A DNA stretch of 37,359 nt from Desulfobacteraceae bacterium. Lineage in GTDB: Bacteria > Desulfobacterota > DSM-4660 > Desulfatiglandales > Desulfatiglandaceae. The first letter of the stretch is position 1; each line of letters starts with the position of its first letter. Of this stretch, positions 24,973 to 33,110 are shown piece by piece. Both the position numbers and the translations under genes were made by a program. The notes below the pieces were generated by a model that saw nothing but the letters and a program-made list of their open reading frames with translations, was not told the origin of the DNA and did no database searches. The stretch covers positions 1 through 37,359 of the forward strand of contig JAERTK010000106.1 in the NCBI GenBank assembly GCA_016844935.1, read 5' to 3'.

Positions 24973-25257
24973 TTAATTCGCGTTGATCTTGTCCCGAAGA
25001 ACTCCCGACGTTTTGAATACAACGACCCTTCTCGCCCTCAGTTGTAGGTCTTTTGTTGTCTGTGGGTTTCTGCCACGCCTGGATGCTTTTTCCTTCACCA
25101 GAAACTTTCCAAAACCGCTGATCAACAGATCCTCTCCGTTTTCCAGGGTTTCCTTGATGATTTCGAGGAGCCCTTCCGCCGCAATCCGGGATTGGCTTTT
25201 GCTGAGTCCGACCTGATGATAGATATTATCAATAATTTTTTCTTTGGTGAGGGCCAC
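24973..25257 (-). CDS. ihfA: Integration host factor alpha-type DNA-bending protein
   Basis: The 94-residue protein of the HU/IHF family starts MALTKEKIIDNIYHQVGLSK, with the beta-arm region SGFGKFLVKEKASRRGRNPQTTKDLQL and ARRVVVFKTSGVLRDKIN at the end. The GLSK and RRVVVFK features favour IHF alpha over HU. It starts with GTG at 25257, preceded by AGGAGG at seven bases, a perfect ribosome site. In enterobacteria ihfA lies directly after pheT in the same orientation; here it is opposite, facing the MerR-like gene. A strong promoter match lies upstream, so it may be transcribed alone. Confidence 0.92.
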   Translation of the reverse strand: MALTKEKIIDNIYHQVGLSKSQSRIAAEGLLEIIKETLENGEDLLISGFGKFLVKEKASRRGRNPQTTKDLQLRARRVVVFKTSGVLRDKINAN

Positions 25258-25370
25258 CGTTGAACCTCCTACGCGGTCTCGTAAAAGAGACTACAGAAAT
25301 ATATTGTCCCATTTTTCCATTTTCCGCAACGAAATAGCATATTCGAAAACACCTAATTTTATGAACAATG

Positions 25371-25399
25371 AATATGGCTTATGGCGAAAAGAGTGTCAA
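25371..25399 (-). promoter_or_regulatory. Sigma-70-like promoter for ihfA
   Basis: On the minus strand TTGACA (25399-25394) and CATATT (25376-25371) are 17 bases apart, with a perfect -35 and four of six -10 positions. The -35 overlaps the coaD stop. It would give a leader of about 100 bases before the GTG start of ihfA. Confidence 0.5.
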
Positions 25400-25893
25400 G
25401 CATTATTTGTCTTTTTGAATTTTTCTTTCAGGTTTTCATTGACGATATCAGGAACCAGGCCGCTCACATCTCCACCGAAGCTGGCGGCCTCCTTGATGAT
25501 GGTTGAACTTATATAAAACCATTTATAATCTGTCATTAGAAAAATGGATTGGACATCGCGGTTGAGCTTTCGGTTCATGAGGGCCATCTGGAATTCATAT
25601 TCGAAATCCGAAAGCGCCCGCAGCCCCCGGAGCACCACGTTTGAATTTTTGTGGACCGCATAGTCCACCAGGAGCCCGTCAAAAGTATCCACTTCTATCT
25701 TTGAGTTCATATGGACAGCTTCTTCTATCATTTCAATCCGCTCTTCAACGGAAAACAGGGGGACCTTCTTGGGGTTGTCCAAAATGGCGATAATCAATTT
25801 ATCGAATATTTCAAGCCCTCTTGAAACAATGCTCAAATGTCCATTGGTTATGGGATCAAAAAAGCCGGGGTAGACGGCGATGCTTTTCTTCAT
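25396..25893 (-). CDS. coaD: Phosphopantetheine adenylyltransferase
   Basis: This cytoplasmic 165-residue enzyme transfers AMP from ATP to 4'-phosphopantetheine, the penultimate step of coenzyme A synthesis. The nucleotidyltransferase signature YPGFFDPITNGH lies at the N-terminus, with FDGLLVDYA, RGLRALSDFEYEFQMALMN mid-chain, and ISSTIIKE as the late conserved motif. Length is typical (about 160-165). The start overlaps the rsmD stop as ATGA (25890-25893), so rsmD and coaD are translationally coupled, a common pairing in bacteria. The last residues KEKFKKTNNA are a short polar extension. Confidence 0.96.
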   Translation of the reverse strand: MKKSIAVYPGFFDPITNGHLSIVSRGLEIFDKLIIAILDNPKKVPLFSVEERIEMIEEAVHMNSKIEVDTFDGLLVDYAVHKNSNVVLRGLRALSDFEYEFQMALMNRKLNRDVQSIFLMTDYKWFYISSTIIKEAASFGGDVSGLVPDIVNENLKEKFKKTNNA

Positions 25894-26444
25894 GAATAGT
25901 CCCCTTTTCTAAAAAAACTGAGTTTGGTATCTCCATAAATCCGGGTTTCAAGTAGAGACAAGGCATGCCTTGTCTCTTCGGTTTTGACGGATTCTAAAAC
26001 GATGAGGGCCTCTGGTTCAAGCTGTTCTGAAACGGATAATTCCTTCATTAATTTTGCTGTCGGGCCGCTTTTATAGGGTGGATCGAGAAACACCAGATCA
26101 TATGTGGTATTGAGGAAAGGGCGGCTCTTTGGAAGTCCTCTCGACAGATCCCATTTACATATATGCCCTGATTGTTCATATCCACACAGCGCAAGGTTTT
26201 TCTCGATGAGTGCAAGGGATTGTTTTGCACGATCCACAAAAAGAGCAAGAGCCGCGCCCCGGCTCAATGCTTCAATACCCAAAAGCCCTGTGCCGGAGAA
26301 CAGGTCGAGAACCCGTGAACCGGAAAGATCCTGCCCGATGATATTAAAGATCGCTTCTCGCACCTTATTGCTGCTGGGGCGAATTTCAAGATTTTTGGGT
26401 GCTGCAAGGGTCCTCCCTCTTATTTCTCCACCGGTGATTTTCAT
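25890..26444 (-). CDS. rsmD: 16S rRNA (guanine966-N2)-methyltransferase
   Basis: The 184-residue SAM-dependent enzyme methylates G966 of 16S rRNA in the small subunit. Motifs are MKITGGEIRGRTL at the start, SNKVREAIFNII, the SAM-binding DLFSGTGLLGIEALSRGA, and the catalytic LVFLDPPY. Near the C-terminus the residues EETRHALSLLE are encoded by a 22-bp palindrome present elsewhere in the window, apparently an inserted repeat that kept the frame open. The rest of the last strand (IYGDTKLSFFRKGDYS) is normal, so the enzyme is probably functional. It precedes coaD, with overlapping codons, and follows psd by one base. Confidence 0.95.
   Translation of the reverse strand: MKITGGEIRGRTLAAPKNLEIRPSSNKVREAIFNIIGQDLSGSRVLDLFSGTGLLGIEALSRGAALALFVDRAKQSLALIEKNLALCGYEQSGHICKWDLSRGLPKSRPFLNTTYDLVFLDPPYKSGPTAKLMKELSVSEQLEPEALIVLESVKTEETRHALSLLETRIYGDTKLSFFRKGDYS
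25955..25976. repeat. 22-bp perfect palindrome, copy 2 (inside rsmD)
   Basis: The same GAGACAAGGCA half-site and its reverse complement as at 20402-20423 occur here, in the rsmD reading frame. The insertion is translated as part of EETRHALSLLE, between two C-terminal strands of RsmD. It lies within a coding sequence without causing a stop or frameshift in the frame used. Confidence 0.85.
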
Positions 26445-26445
26445 T

Positions 26446-27108
26446 TCACGTCAGGTAACCGATAACCGTCTCTCCGGCTTTGACCTTTTGCCCGACCTGA
26501 ATCACAATCTTGCTGTCCGTGGGAAGAAAAACTTCGAGTCTGGAACCAAAGCGGATAAGGCCGAATCTTTGGCCGGTTTCAACCGGGTCCCCTCTCTCAA
26601 TCCAGCAGGCAATACGCCTTGCCACCAACCCGGCGATCTGGATGATCAAAATTTCCTTTGAATCGGCTGTTTCCAGGGTGACTCGGTTGTTTTCGTTCTG
26701 CTCGGAAGCTTTATCCAAGTCCGCCGAAAGGAATTTTCCCGGGTGGTAAGAAATATTCTTGATGGTCCCCTGTATGGGTATTCGGTTCACATGAACATTG
26801 AAGACGTTCATGAAAATGGATACCTTGATGGAGGATCGGCCCAGGGGGTTATCTTTTCCATCCACCTCTCTGATCTCCAGGATACGCCCGTCCGCAGGGG
26901 TTAATACGGCGTTTTTCCGGGCGGAATGGTGACGCTCGGGGTCCCTGAAAAAATAGATAACGAAAAGCGTAAGGATGCCGGCGATGATGGTGAGGGTCGT
27001 CCACCCAAAGCAAGCAAAAAGGACGAATATCCCGATCCCGATGCCAATAAACGGGAATCCCTCTCTGGCCAAAGGCAATCGATTGTTGATGCGTGTTTCT
27101 TTGTTCAT
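26446..27108 (-). CDS. psd: Phosphatidylserine decarboxylase, short membrane-associated type
   Basis: The 220-residue pyruvoyl enzyme makes phosphatidylethanolamine from phosphatidylserine. Two N-terminal hydrophobic stretches (FIGIGIGIFVLFACFGWT, LTIIAGILTLFVIYFF) anchor it. The ADGRILEI and MNVFNVHVNRIPIQG motifs and the cleavage site RFGS near residue 195 (Gly-Ser, the Ser becoming the pyruvoyl group) are present, as in the short Psd type. ATG 27108 was chosen over a TTG at 27132, since it has AAGG upstream. The synthase gene pssA is not in the window. It lies between tsaB and rsmD in a housekeeping run. Confidence 0.94.
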   Translation of the reverse strand: MNKETRINNRLPLAREGFPFIGIGIGIFVLFACFGWTTLTIIAGILTLFVIYFFRDPERHHSARKNAVLTPADGRILEIREVDGKDNPLGRSSIKVSIFMNVFNVHVNRIPIQGTIKNISYHPGKFLSADLDKASEQNENNRVTLETADSKEILIIQIAGLVARRIACWIERGDPVETGQRFGLIRFGSRLEVFLPTDSKIVIQVGQKVKAGETVIGYLT

Positions 27109-27210
27109 GGATGATAACCTTATGGGGGTCAAGTTGTTGCTGTTATATTTATTTTAAATGGGGTTGTCAACGAGGTTGTGAGCGACAATTAAACTTGTTG
27201 GAAGGCGGGT

Positions 27211-27909
27211 CTATTTGAGGACGGGAAAACTTGGGTTAGGCCGTATATCCGGGGACCTGAAATATCGGGGGATCAGGTTCCCCGGATCATCAAAATCGTC
27301 CGAATCAAAACGGGCCAGAGCCAATGCCCCCACGGAAGAGGCTTTGAGCTGCCAGCAATGGGGGGGGGCGATCCGGGCGTGGGTTCCGAGCAGTTCCTTT
27401 AACAGGGGACCCTGGCTGGGATAGTCGTTTCCCACGAAAACCGTTGTTTCTGTGAACAGGGACGGGAATTCATTGATCCTGAAACAATCGTCTTCTCCTT
27501 TCCGCTGAAGGGAATTCTCCCGATCCCATAGAAAAAGGCCTGTGAAGACTTCCCCCTTCCTTGAAGAGAGAATGGGTGCGATGGGGTGTTCCGTGAATGG
27601 TAGTTGGAAGGCCAGTGCCCTCAGACTGGATATGCCCATGATAGGGACATGAAGGGCATGGCAGAACCCTTTGGCCAGAGAAAGACCCACCCGGAGGCCG
27701 GTAAAGCTGCCGGGCCCTGTGGCCACGGCAACGCATTTGATATCCCCGGGTTCAACCTCGGCCCCGGTGAGCAGCGTGTCAACGGCTGGCATCAAAGCGC
27801 TGAAATGCCCTTTCCCCTCGTACATCAGTTGTTCCGCGATAACCGTACGGTCTTTGTGCAACAGTGCCATACTGCACTGCCGGGTGGAGGTATTCAGTGC
27901 CAGGATCAT
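27211..27909 (-). CDS. tsaB: tRNA threonylcarbamoyladenosine synthesis protein TsaB
   Basis: The 232-residue protein is the TsaB partner of TsaD/TsaE in forming t6A37 in ANN-decoding tRNAs. It has an ASKHA-like fold: MILALNTSTRQCSMALL at the start, then VATGPGSFTGLRVGLSLAKG, which is diagnostic. ATG 27909 follows AAAGGA at seven bases; the longer frame begins inside the rseP region and adds 17 unlikely residues. It follows rseP by 13 bases and precedes psd by about 100 bases. TsaD and TsaE genes are not in the window. Confidence 0.95.
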   Translation of the reverse strand: MILALNTSTRQCSMALLHKDRTVIAEQLMYEGKGHFSALMPAVDTLLTGAEVEPGDIKCVAVATGPGSFTGLRVGLSLAKGFCHALHVPIMGISSLRALAFQLPFTEHPIAPILSSRKGEVFTGLFLWDRENSLQRKGEDDCFRINEFPSLFTETTVFVGNDYPSQGPLLKELLGTHARIAPPHCWQLKASSVGALALARFDSDDFDDPGNLIPRYFRSPDIRPNPSFPVLK

Positions 27910-27922
27910 GGGTTGAAATCCT

Positions 27923-29005
27923 TTATTGCAGGATTCTCGTGATGTCGTTGTAGATAACAACTATCATGAGCAATACGAGAAGCCCGATGCCCAGTTTCTG
28001 GGCAAATTCCCGCTTTCTGACATTCAGGGGGCGGCCGATGACCAGTTCAATCAAGAGAAAAATAATGAAACCACCGTCCAGAATTGGTATGGGCAGGAGG
28101 TTCAAAATGCCTAAGTTTATGCTGATAACGGCGGTAAAGGGAATGAGATAGGCCCAGCTTTGCTCGGCCAGCTGGCCGGTCATCTGCCCGATGAGAATAG
28201 GGCCGCCAAGGGTTTTGATGGAAACGATTCCCTGAAAAAGCTTGATCACCGTCAGACAGGTCAATTTTATAATGTCCCAGGTTTTCAGGCCCCCTTCTTT
28301 CAAGGCCCCCAGAAAACCTAAATTTATTTCTATAAAAGATCCGGCAGAGACAACGCCCAGCAACGGCGTTTTGATTTCTTCCCCGAAAATATTCTTGACC
28401 ACATTTAATTCGGGAATGACGGTCACCGTTGATACTTGTCCCTGCCTCAAAAGGGTTAGTTCGATGGGTTCCCCGCGGTTGTCCTGAACCCGTTCCTTGA
28501 GCTGGGGCCAGGTATCCGTATCCACGCCGTCAATTGAAATAATCAGGTCCCCTTTCTTGATCCCCGCCTTATGGGCCGGAGAACCTTCCCGTACCTGACC
28601 GATTTCAGTGGTCAGGACCTGCATGCCGGTGAAGCCGAAAGAAGCACAGAAAATGAACAGGGCTAGAAGAAGGTTGAATATGGGGCCTGCCGCCACAACG
28701 GCGATCCTTTGCAGAACCGGTTTATGGCTGAAAGATTTTGATTCATCTTCAGGGGAGATGGGATCTTCTTCATCGTCGTCGCTTTCACCGAGCATTTTCA
28801 CGTAGCCGCCTAAAGGGATGGCGGAAATGAGATATTCGGTTTCCCCTATTTTTTTTCCCAGTACCTTTGGGCCGAAACCAAGTGAAAATTTCAGGACTCT
28901 TATGCCGAAATGCTTGGCAACCAGGAAATGTCCCAGTTCATGAAAAAAGATCAGAACCCCCAGAACCACCAGAAAAGGGAGAACATAATAAATAAAATAG
29001 TGCAT
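27923..29005 (-). CDS. rseP: Site-2 intramembrane metalloprotease RseP
   Basis: The 360-residue inner-membrane zinc protease cleaves membrane-bound regulators such as RseA in envelope stress control, and remnant signal peptides. Zinc motif HELGH lies in FFHELGHFLVAKHFG near residue 23, and the third ligand region NLLPIPILDGG near 305. A periplasmic PDZ domain (around VREGSPAHKAGIKKGDLIISIDG) is present. A single PDZ domain, where E. coli has two, agrees with the 360-residue length. About four membrane spans are visible. It lies 14 bases after dxr, the conserved order uppS-cdsA-dxr-rseP. Confidence 0.96.
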   Translation of the reverse strand: MHYFIYYVLPFLVVLGVLIFFHELGHFLVAKHFGIRVLKFSLGFGPKVLGKKIGETEYLISAIPLGGYVKMLGESDDDEEDPISPEDESKSFSHKPVLQRIAVVAAGPIFNLLLALFIFCASFGFTGMQVLTTEIGQVREGSPAHKAGIKKGDLIISIDGVDTDTWPQLKERVQDNRGEPIELTLLRQGQVSTVTVIPELNVVKNIFGEEIKTPLLGVVSAGSFIEINLGFLGALKEGGLKTWDIIKLTCLTVIKLFQGIVSIKTLGGPILIGQMTGQLAEQSWAYLIPFTAVISINLGILNLLPIPILDGGFIIFLLIELVIGRPLNVRKREFAQKLGIGLLVLLMIVVIYNDITRILQ

Positions 29006-29019
29006 GGCTTTACCTGATC

Positions 29020-30177
29020 CTAATACGTCTTGAGATTGGCAAGTGTTGTTTTACGGGCCCACCGGTCGGCATCCATGACCGAATCGATCTGGTCAATGGG
29101 ATGGGTTTTGTGGGCTTCCATGGTCTGTTCGATCAGTTTCGGAATATCCAGATATCCGATTTTTTCATTCAGAAATGCGGCCACCGAAATTTCGTTGGCC
29201 CCGTTCAATACAGCAGGCATGCTGCCGCCGGCAGAGGCTGCCCTCAAGGCCAGGCGTAGGCATTTGAATCGCCCAAGATCCGGCTTTTCGAAATTGAGGG
29301 GGCCCACCTTTTCCAGTTCCAGGGGCGGGAGTCCGGTTTTGATGTGCCTGGGATAGCTGAGGGCATAGGCAATGGGTATCATCATGTCCGGGATGCCCAT
29401 CTGGCTGATAATGGAACCGTCTCTGTATTCCACCATGGAATGAACGATGCTCTGGGGGTGTATGAGAACATCAATCTGTTCTATGGGCAGATTGAACAAC
29501 CATTTTGCTTCAATGACTTCAAGCCCCTTGTTCATCATGGTGGCCGAATCGATGGTGATTTTCGGACCCATTTCCCAATTGGGATGTTTCAGGGCCTGAG
29601 CAGCGGTGACCTGGGCCATCTCTTCAAGGGACAGGTTCCTGAAGGGGCCGCCCGAAGCCGTGAGAATAATGCGTTTTACATCTTCTTTTTGATGGCCTTG
29701 CAGGGATTGGAAGATGGCACTGTGTTCACTGTCAACCGGCAAAATGGAAACCCCCTGTTTTTCCGCTTCGCGTAAGACCAGGGGCCCTGCCATGACCATG
29801 GTTTCTTTGTTGGCCAGGGCAATATCTTTTCCCGCCCTGATCCCTTCATAGGTCGGCATGAGGCCCGCGGCGCCGGTTATGGCGGAAATAATGGTGTCCA
29901 CCTCGTCAATGGTGGCCAGATGCTTGAATCCTTCGGGGCCAAAATGGATTTCGGGGAGATTGTCGCCGCTAAGTGCTTTCTCAAGATCCATGGCGAGGGA
30001 TTCATCTAGAACAGCAACGGCTTTCGGCTTGAACACCGTGATCTGGTCCTGCAAAAGGGACAGGTTTTTTCCGGCCGACAGCGCCAGGAGGCGATATTTG
30101 TCCGGGTGTGCGGAAACCACATTCAACGCGTTTACGCCGATTGACCCGGTGGAACCCAGTATGCTCAAATTTTTCAT
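29020..30177 (-). CDS. dxr: 1-deoxy-D-xylulose 5-phosphate reductoisomerase
   Basis: The 385-residue enzyme is the second step of the MEP isoprenoid pathway, converting DXP to MEP with NADPH. ILGSTGSIGVNALNVV is the NADPH-binding start, followed by LANKETMVMAG, metal-binding VDSEHSAIFQ, TASGGPFR, and KMM-type ATMMNKGLEVIEAKWLF. These all match active Dxr. ATG 30177 begins the family's usual start; the longer frame from 30222 adds a Thr/Lys-rich segment. The gene overlaps nothing and lies 90 bases after cdsA. The operon supplies undecaprenyl and phospholipid genes nearby, and Dxr feeds the isoprenoid precursors for UppS. Confidence 0.96.
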   Translation of the reverse strand: MKNLSILGSTGSIGVNALNVVSAHPDKYRLLALSAGKNLSLLQDQITVFKPKAVAVLDESLAMDLEKALSGDNLPEIHFGPEGFKHLATIDEVDTIISAITGAAGLMPTYEGIRAGKDIALANKETMVMAGPLVLREAEKQGVSILPVDSEHSAIFQSLQGHQKEDVKRIILTASGGPFRNLSLEEMAQVTAAQALKHPNWEMGPKITIDSATMMNKGLEVIEAKWLFNLPIEQIDVLIHPQSIVHSMVEYRDGSIISQMGIPDMMIPIAYALSYPRHIKTGLPPLELEKVGPLNFEKPDLGRFKCLRLALRAASAGGSMPAVLNGANEISVAAFLNEKIGYLDIPKLIEQTMEAHKTHPIDQIDSVMDADRWARKTTLANLKTY

Positions 30178-30267
30178 TTTATATTCCGTAGTCGTCGTTT
30201 TGGTTGTCTTGCTTCTAACCACTCAATTTTGGGGCACGCCGGTTAATGGTAACCCGAAAAACCTGGT

Positions 30268-31083
30268 TTATACGCTCAGATAGAAAAAAAGGACCGGTAT
30301 GGCAAATAGAAGCCCGTCAATGCGGTCCAGTATGCCACCATGACCCGGAAGAATGTTCCCCGAATCCTTGACGCCCTGATTTCGTTTTAATACGGATTCA
30401 GCGAGGTCCCCGATCTGGCTGGCGATGGCGAGTGTGATGACCAGGAGAACCAGAGACACGTTGAATGGGTGGATGTCAATGAATTTAAGGAATAACATGG
30501 CTGCCAGCAGGCTGCTGAAAAGCCCTCCGGCTGCACCTTCCCAGGTTTTTCCGGGACTCACGCGTTTGTGGAGTTTGTGTTTTCCGAACGATCTGCCAAA
30601 ATAGAATGCACCGGTGTCGCAGGCAAAAACCACGGTCAAAAGGAAAAAGATCCAGAGGTGTCCCTGGGGGCGCATGTCAATAAACAGGAGCAGCGCAAGG
30701 GGGAGGGCGGCGTACACCGGCCCCAATAGTGCCGTCCTGCTCCACATTGCCGTTCCTTTTTCCTTTTCGGCAGAAAAGGTGAACACTTCCACTGCCATGG
30801 GGAAAAACGCCCAAAGCACCATGATGCCGGGTAAAAGCAGTGCCTGCCGCATGTAAACAGCCACAAAGAGCACGAGGACCAGGGCGCTGTTGATCCATTT
30901 GACAAAAGGGGAAAGTCCGGGGTCGGTGATCCTGAAATACTCCCAGAGGCCCACCAGCGCGGCAGCACAGAGCAGGATATAAAAGAGCCATCTGGGACCG
31001 AATCCGATCAGGAAAATCAGGACCGGAACAGCGATGATGCCCGTTAGCCATCGGTTCAGATGCACTTTGCCCGTGGTTACCAT
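30268..31083 (-). CDS. cdsA: Phosphatidate cytidylyltransferase
   Basis: The 271-residue integral membrane enzyme makes CDP-diacylglycerol from phosphatidate and CTP, feeding phosphatidylserine, ethanolamine and glycerol lipid synthesis. It has about seven to eight spans, and the C-terminal signature GILDRIDGLLFAIPVLF with metal-binding Asp. DTGAFYFGRSFGKHKLHKRVSPGKTWEG is typical of CdsA (quoted in part: SPGKTWEG). It lies 24 bases after uppS and 90 bases before dxr. The ribosome site is weak, so translation may depend on upstream genes. The start ATG 31083 puts VTTGKVHLNRWLTGIIAVP at the N-terminus, which is normal. Confidence 0.95.
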   Translation of the reverse strand: MVTTGKVHLNRWLTGIIAVPVLIFLIGFGPRWLFYILLCAAALVGLWEYFRITDPGLSPFVKWINSALVLVLFVAVYMRQALLLPGIMVLWAFFPMAVEVFTFSAEKEKGTAMWSRTALLGPVYAALPLALLLFIDMRPQGHLWIFFLLTVVFACDTGAFYFGRSFGKHKLHKRVSPGKTWEGAAGGLFSSLLAAMLFLKFIDIHPFNVSLVLLVITLAIASQIGDLAESVLKRNQGVKDSGNILPGHGGILDRIDGLLFAIPVLFFYLSV

Positions 31084-31107
31084 GATGGGCTGCCCCGAAA
31101 GGTCTCG

Positions 31108-31839
31108 TTATTGTGTTGTGGCGACCGCGCCAAATCTTCTGTCCCTTTTCCGGTATTCCGAAAGTGCATTCAAAAATTCCGCTTCACCAAAGTCGGGCCA
31201 CAGGGTCGGGGTGATGTAGATTTCGCTGTAGGAAATCTGCCAGAGCAGAAAATTGCTGATACGGTATTCGCCGCTGGTTCGGATGACCAGGTCCGGGTCA
31301 GGCATCCCGCTGGTATAAAGGTTGGCTGAAAATAAATCTTCCGTGATGTCCGCAGGGTCCATGTCGCCATTTTTCACCTTGCGGGCAAGGGCGCTGGCCG
31401 CATCCAGTATTTCCTGCCTGCCGCTGTAACTGAGGGCAAGGGTCAGAACCATACGGCGGCCATGGGAAGTTTGTCGGATGGTATCCAGCAGTATCTCCCG
31501 GGTGGCGGTGGGCAGTTTTTCGGTCCGGCCGATCACATTCAAACGAATGCCGTTTTCCTTCATTTCTTTCAATTCGCGTTTCAGGAAACTGCCAAGGAGC
31601 TTCATGAGCGCGCTGACTTCATGGGTGGGTCTTTTCCAGTTCTCTTCCGAAAAAGCGTAAAGGGTGAGCCAGGAAATACCCAGCTTACGGCTCAGGGTGA
31701 CGATTGTTCTGACGGATTCCGCTCCCTTTCGGTGTCCCCTGACACGCGGGAAGGCGTGCTTTTCAGCCCATCGGCCGTTTCCATCCATGATAATGGCGAC
31801 GTGTTTCGGCAGGCTTTCTTTGCTGATGGTTGATGTCAT
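31108..31839 (-). CDS. uppS: Undecaprenyl diphosphate synthase (cis-prenyltransferase)
   Basis: The 243-residue cytoplasmic enzyme condenses FPP with eight IPP to the C55 lipid carrier for peptidoglycan and O-antigen. IIMDGNGRWAEK with catalytic Asp and the phosphate-binding Arg and Gly, RGHRKGAESVR, LTLYAFSEENWKRP, and the C-terminal PDLVIRTSGEYRISNFLLWQ and YSEIYITPTLWPDF are all present. The length is typical (about 240-250). It starts three bases after the frr stop, followed by cdsA. Together with Dxr it links isoprenoid supply to cell-wall synthesis in one operon. Confidence 0.96.
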   Translation of the reverse strand: MTSTISKESLPKHVAIIMDGNGRWAEKHAFPRVRGHRKGAESVRTIVTLSRKLGISWLTLYAFSEENWKRPTHEVSALMKLLGSFLKRELKEMKENGIRLNVIGRTEKLPTATREILLDTIRQTSHGRRMVLTLALSYSGRQEILDAASALARKVKNGDMDPADITEDLFSANLYTSGMPDPDLVIRTSGEYRISNFLLWQISYSEIYITPTLWPDFGEAEFLNALSEYRKRDRRFGAVATTQ

Positions 31840-31842
31840 GTA

Positions 31843-32400
31843 TCAGAATTCAACGATCTCCTGTTCTTTCTGAGTGGTCGTCTCATCCACTTTCTTGATG
31901 AATTTGTCTGTAATTTTCTGAACATCATCCTGGGACCTATAAAGCTCATCTTCGCTGATTTCTTTTTCGGCCTTCAACTCCTTGAACATGTCGTTGGCTT
32001 CCCGCCTGAAGTTACGGATTGAAATCTTATTGTCTTCCGCCATTTTTCTGGCCAGCTTGGCCAGCTCTTTGCGCCGTTCCTCGGTCAAAGGGGGTATGGA
32101 GATGCGAATGATCTTGCCGTCGTTCATGGGCGTAAGCCCCAGTTCCGACTTCAGGATGCTTTTTTCCACACTCCCCATGATGGTCTGATCCCAAGGCTGG
32201 ATAGTGAGCAGGCGGCTTTCAGGCGCGGAAACGGTAGCAACCTGGTCAATGGGCATTTGCGTATCGTAGCAGTCGACCTTGATACCATCCAGCAACGCGG
32301 TGGAGGCCCTTCCGGTCCTGATTTTGCGAAAGTCTTTCTTAAGGGCATCGACGGCTTTGTTCATTTTCTGACGAAGCTCGGAAAGGATTTCCTCTTTCAT
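31843..32400 (-). CDS. frr: Ribosome recycling factor
   Basis: The 185-residue protein, with EF-G, splits post-termination ribosomes. It matches RRF: a helical bundle around LRQKMNKAVDALKKDFRKIRTGRASTALLDGI (start region), then the beta domain with TVSAPESRLLTIQPWD, and the C-terminal helix with EERRKELAKLARKMAEDNKISIRNFRREAND. The ATG 32400 has GGAGAA upstream. The gene usually lies between pyrH and uppS; here it follows tsf directly, with a 92-base spacer that contains no pyrH. The tail ending TTQKEQEIVEF is normal. Confidence 0.96.
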   Translation of the reverse strand: MKEEILSELRQKMNKAVDALKKDFRKIRTGRASTALLDGIKVDCYDTQMPIDQVATVSAPESRLLTIQPWDQTIMGSVEKSILKSELGLTPMNDGKIIRISIPPLTEERRKELAKLARKMAEDNKISIRNFRREANDMFKELKAEKEISEDELYRSQDDVQKITDKFIKKVDETTTQKEQEIVEF

Positions 32401-32492
32401 GACTTTTCTCCTGCCTGTTTCGGCGCCGGAACATTAAAGAGTTCGTTCAGGCGCCAGGTCATATTTCCCTATGATGTGGTCAGTTCAAAATA

Positions 32493-33098
32493 TCAGCTTT
32501 TATCTGAATCCCCCAGCTGGAACCTGGAAAATCTTTTGATAACAATGTTTTCTCCGGTTTTTGCCATGAGTTCATTTACCAGATCCTGGATGGTAATATC
32601 CGAATTCTTGACGAAGGTCTGTTCCAGCAGGCAGCTTTCGGAGAAAAATTTCTTCAGTTTGCCCTCTACGATCTTGTCAATGATCTTATCCGGCTTCCCC
32701 GAATCCTTGGCCTGGGTGGCGTAAATGTCCTTCTCTCTTTCCAGGATATCCCCGGGCACGTTTTCCCGATCAATGGCAATGGGGCTTGTGGCCGCAATCT
32801 GCATGGCAACATCTTTGACGAACGATGTGAAATCTTCCGTCTTCCCGGTGAAGTCGGTTTCGCAGTTGGCTTCAACGAGAACGCCGATTTTGCCCCCGGC
32901 ATGTATGTAGGCTTGAACCTGACCCTGGCTTGTTTCGCGTCCGCCGCGTTTTTTAGCGGTTGCGATCCCTTTTTTTCTCAGGTGATCCACTGCTTTATCA
33001 AGATCCCCGTCACATTCGGTCAGGGCGGCCTTGCAGTCCATCATTCCCACGCCTGTTTTTTCTCTCAATTCTTTAATCAGTGTTGCGGATATGGCCAA
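32493..33098 (-). CDS. tsf: Elongation factor Ts, short type
   Basis: The 201-residue nucleotide exchange factor for EF-Tu is shorter than E. coli EF-Ts (283) but matches the compact form found in several lineages. UBA-like N-domain LREKTGVGMMDCKAALTECDGDLDKA, the linker region, and CETDF motif are visible. The TDFV motif reads TDFT, replacing the Val that helps contact EF-Tu. The start is TTG at 33098 with GGGAGA upstream. It lies 12 bases after the rpsB stop. The C-terminus FSRFQLGDSDKS has the usual strand plus a polar tail. Confidence 0.94.
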   Translation of the reverse strand: MAISATLIKELREKTGVGMMDCKAALTECDGDLDKAVDHLRKKGIATAKKRGGRETSQGQVQAYIHAGGKIGVLVEANCETDFTGKTEDFTSFVKDVAMQIAATSPIAIDRENVPGDILEREKDIYATQAKDSGKPDKIIDKIVEGKLKKFFSESCLLEQTFVKNSDITIQDLVNELMAKTGENIVIKRFSRFQLGDSDKS

Positions 33099-33110
33099 TT
33101 TCTATCTCCC

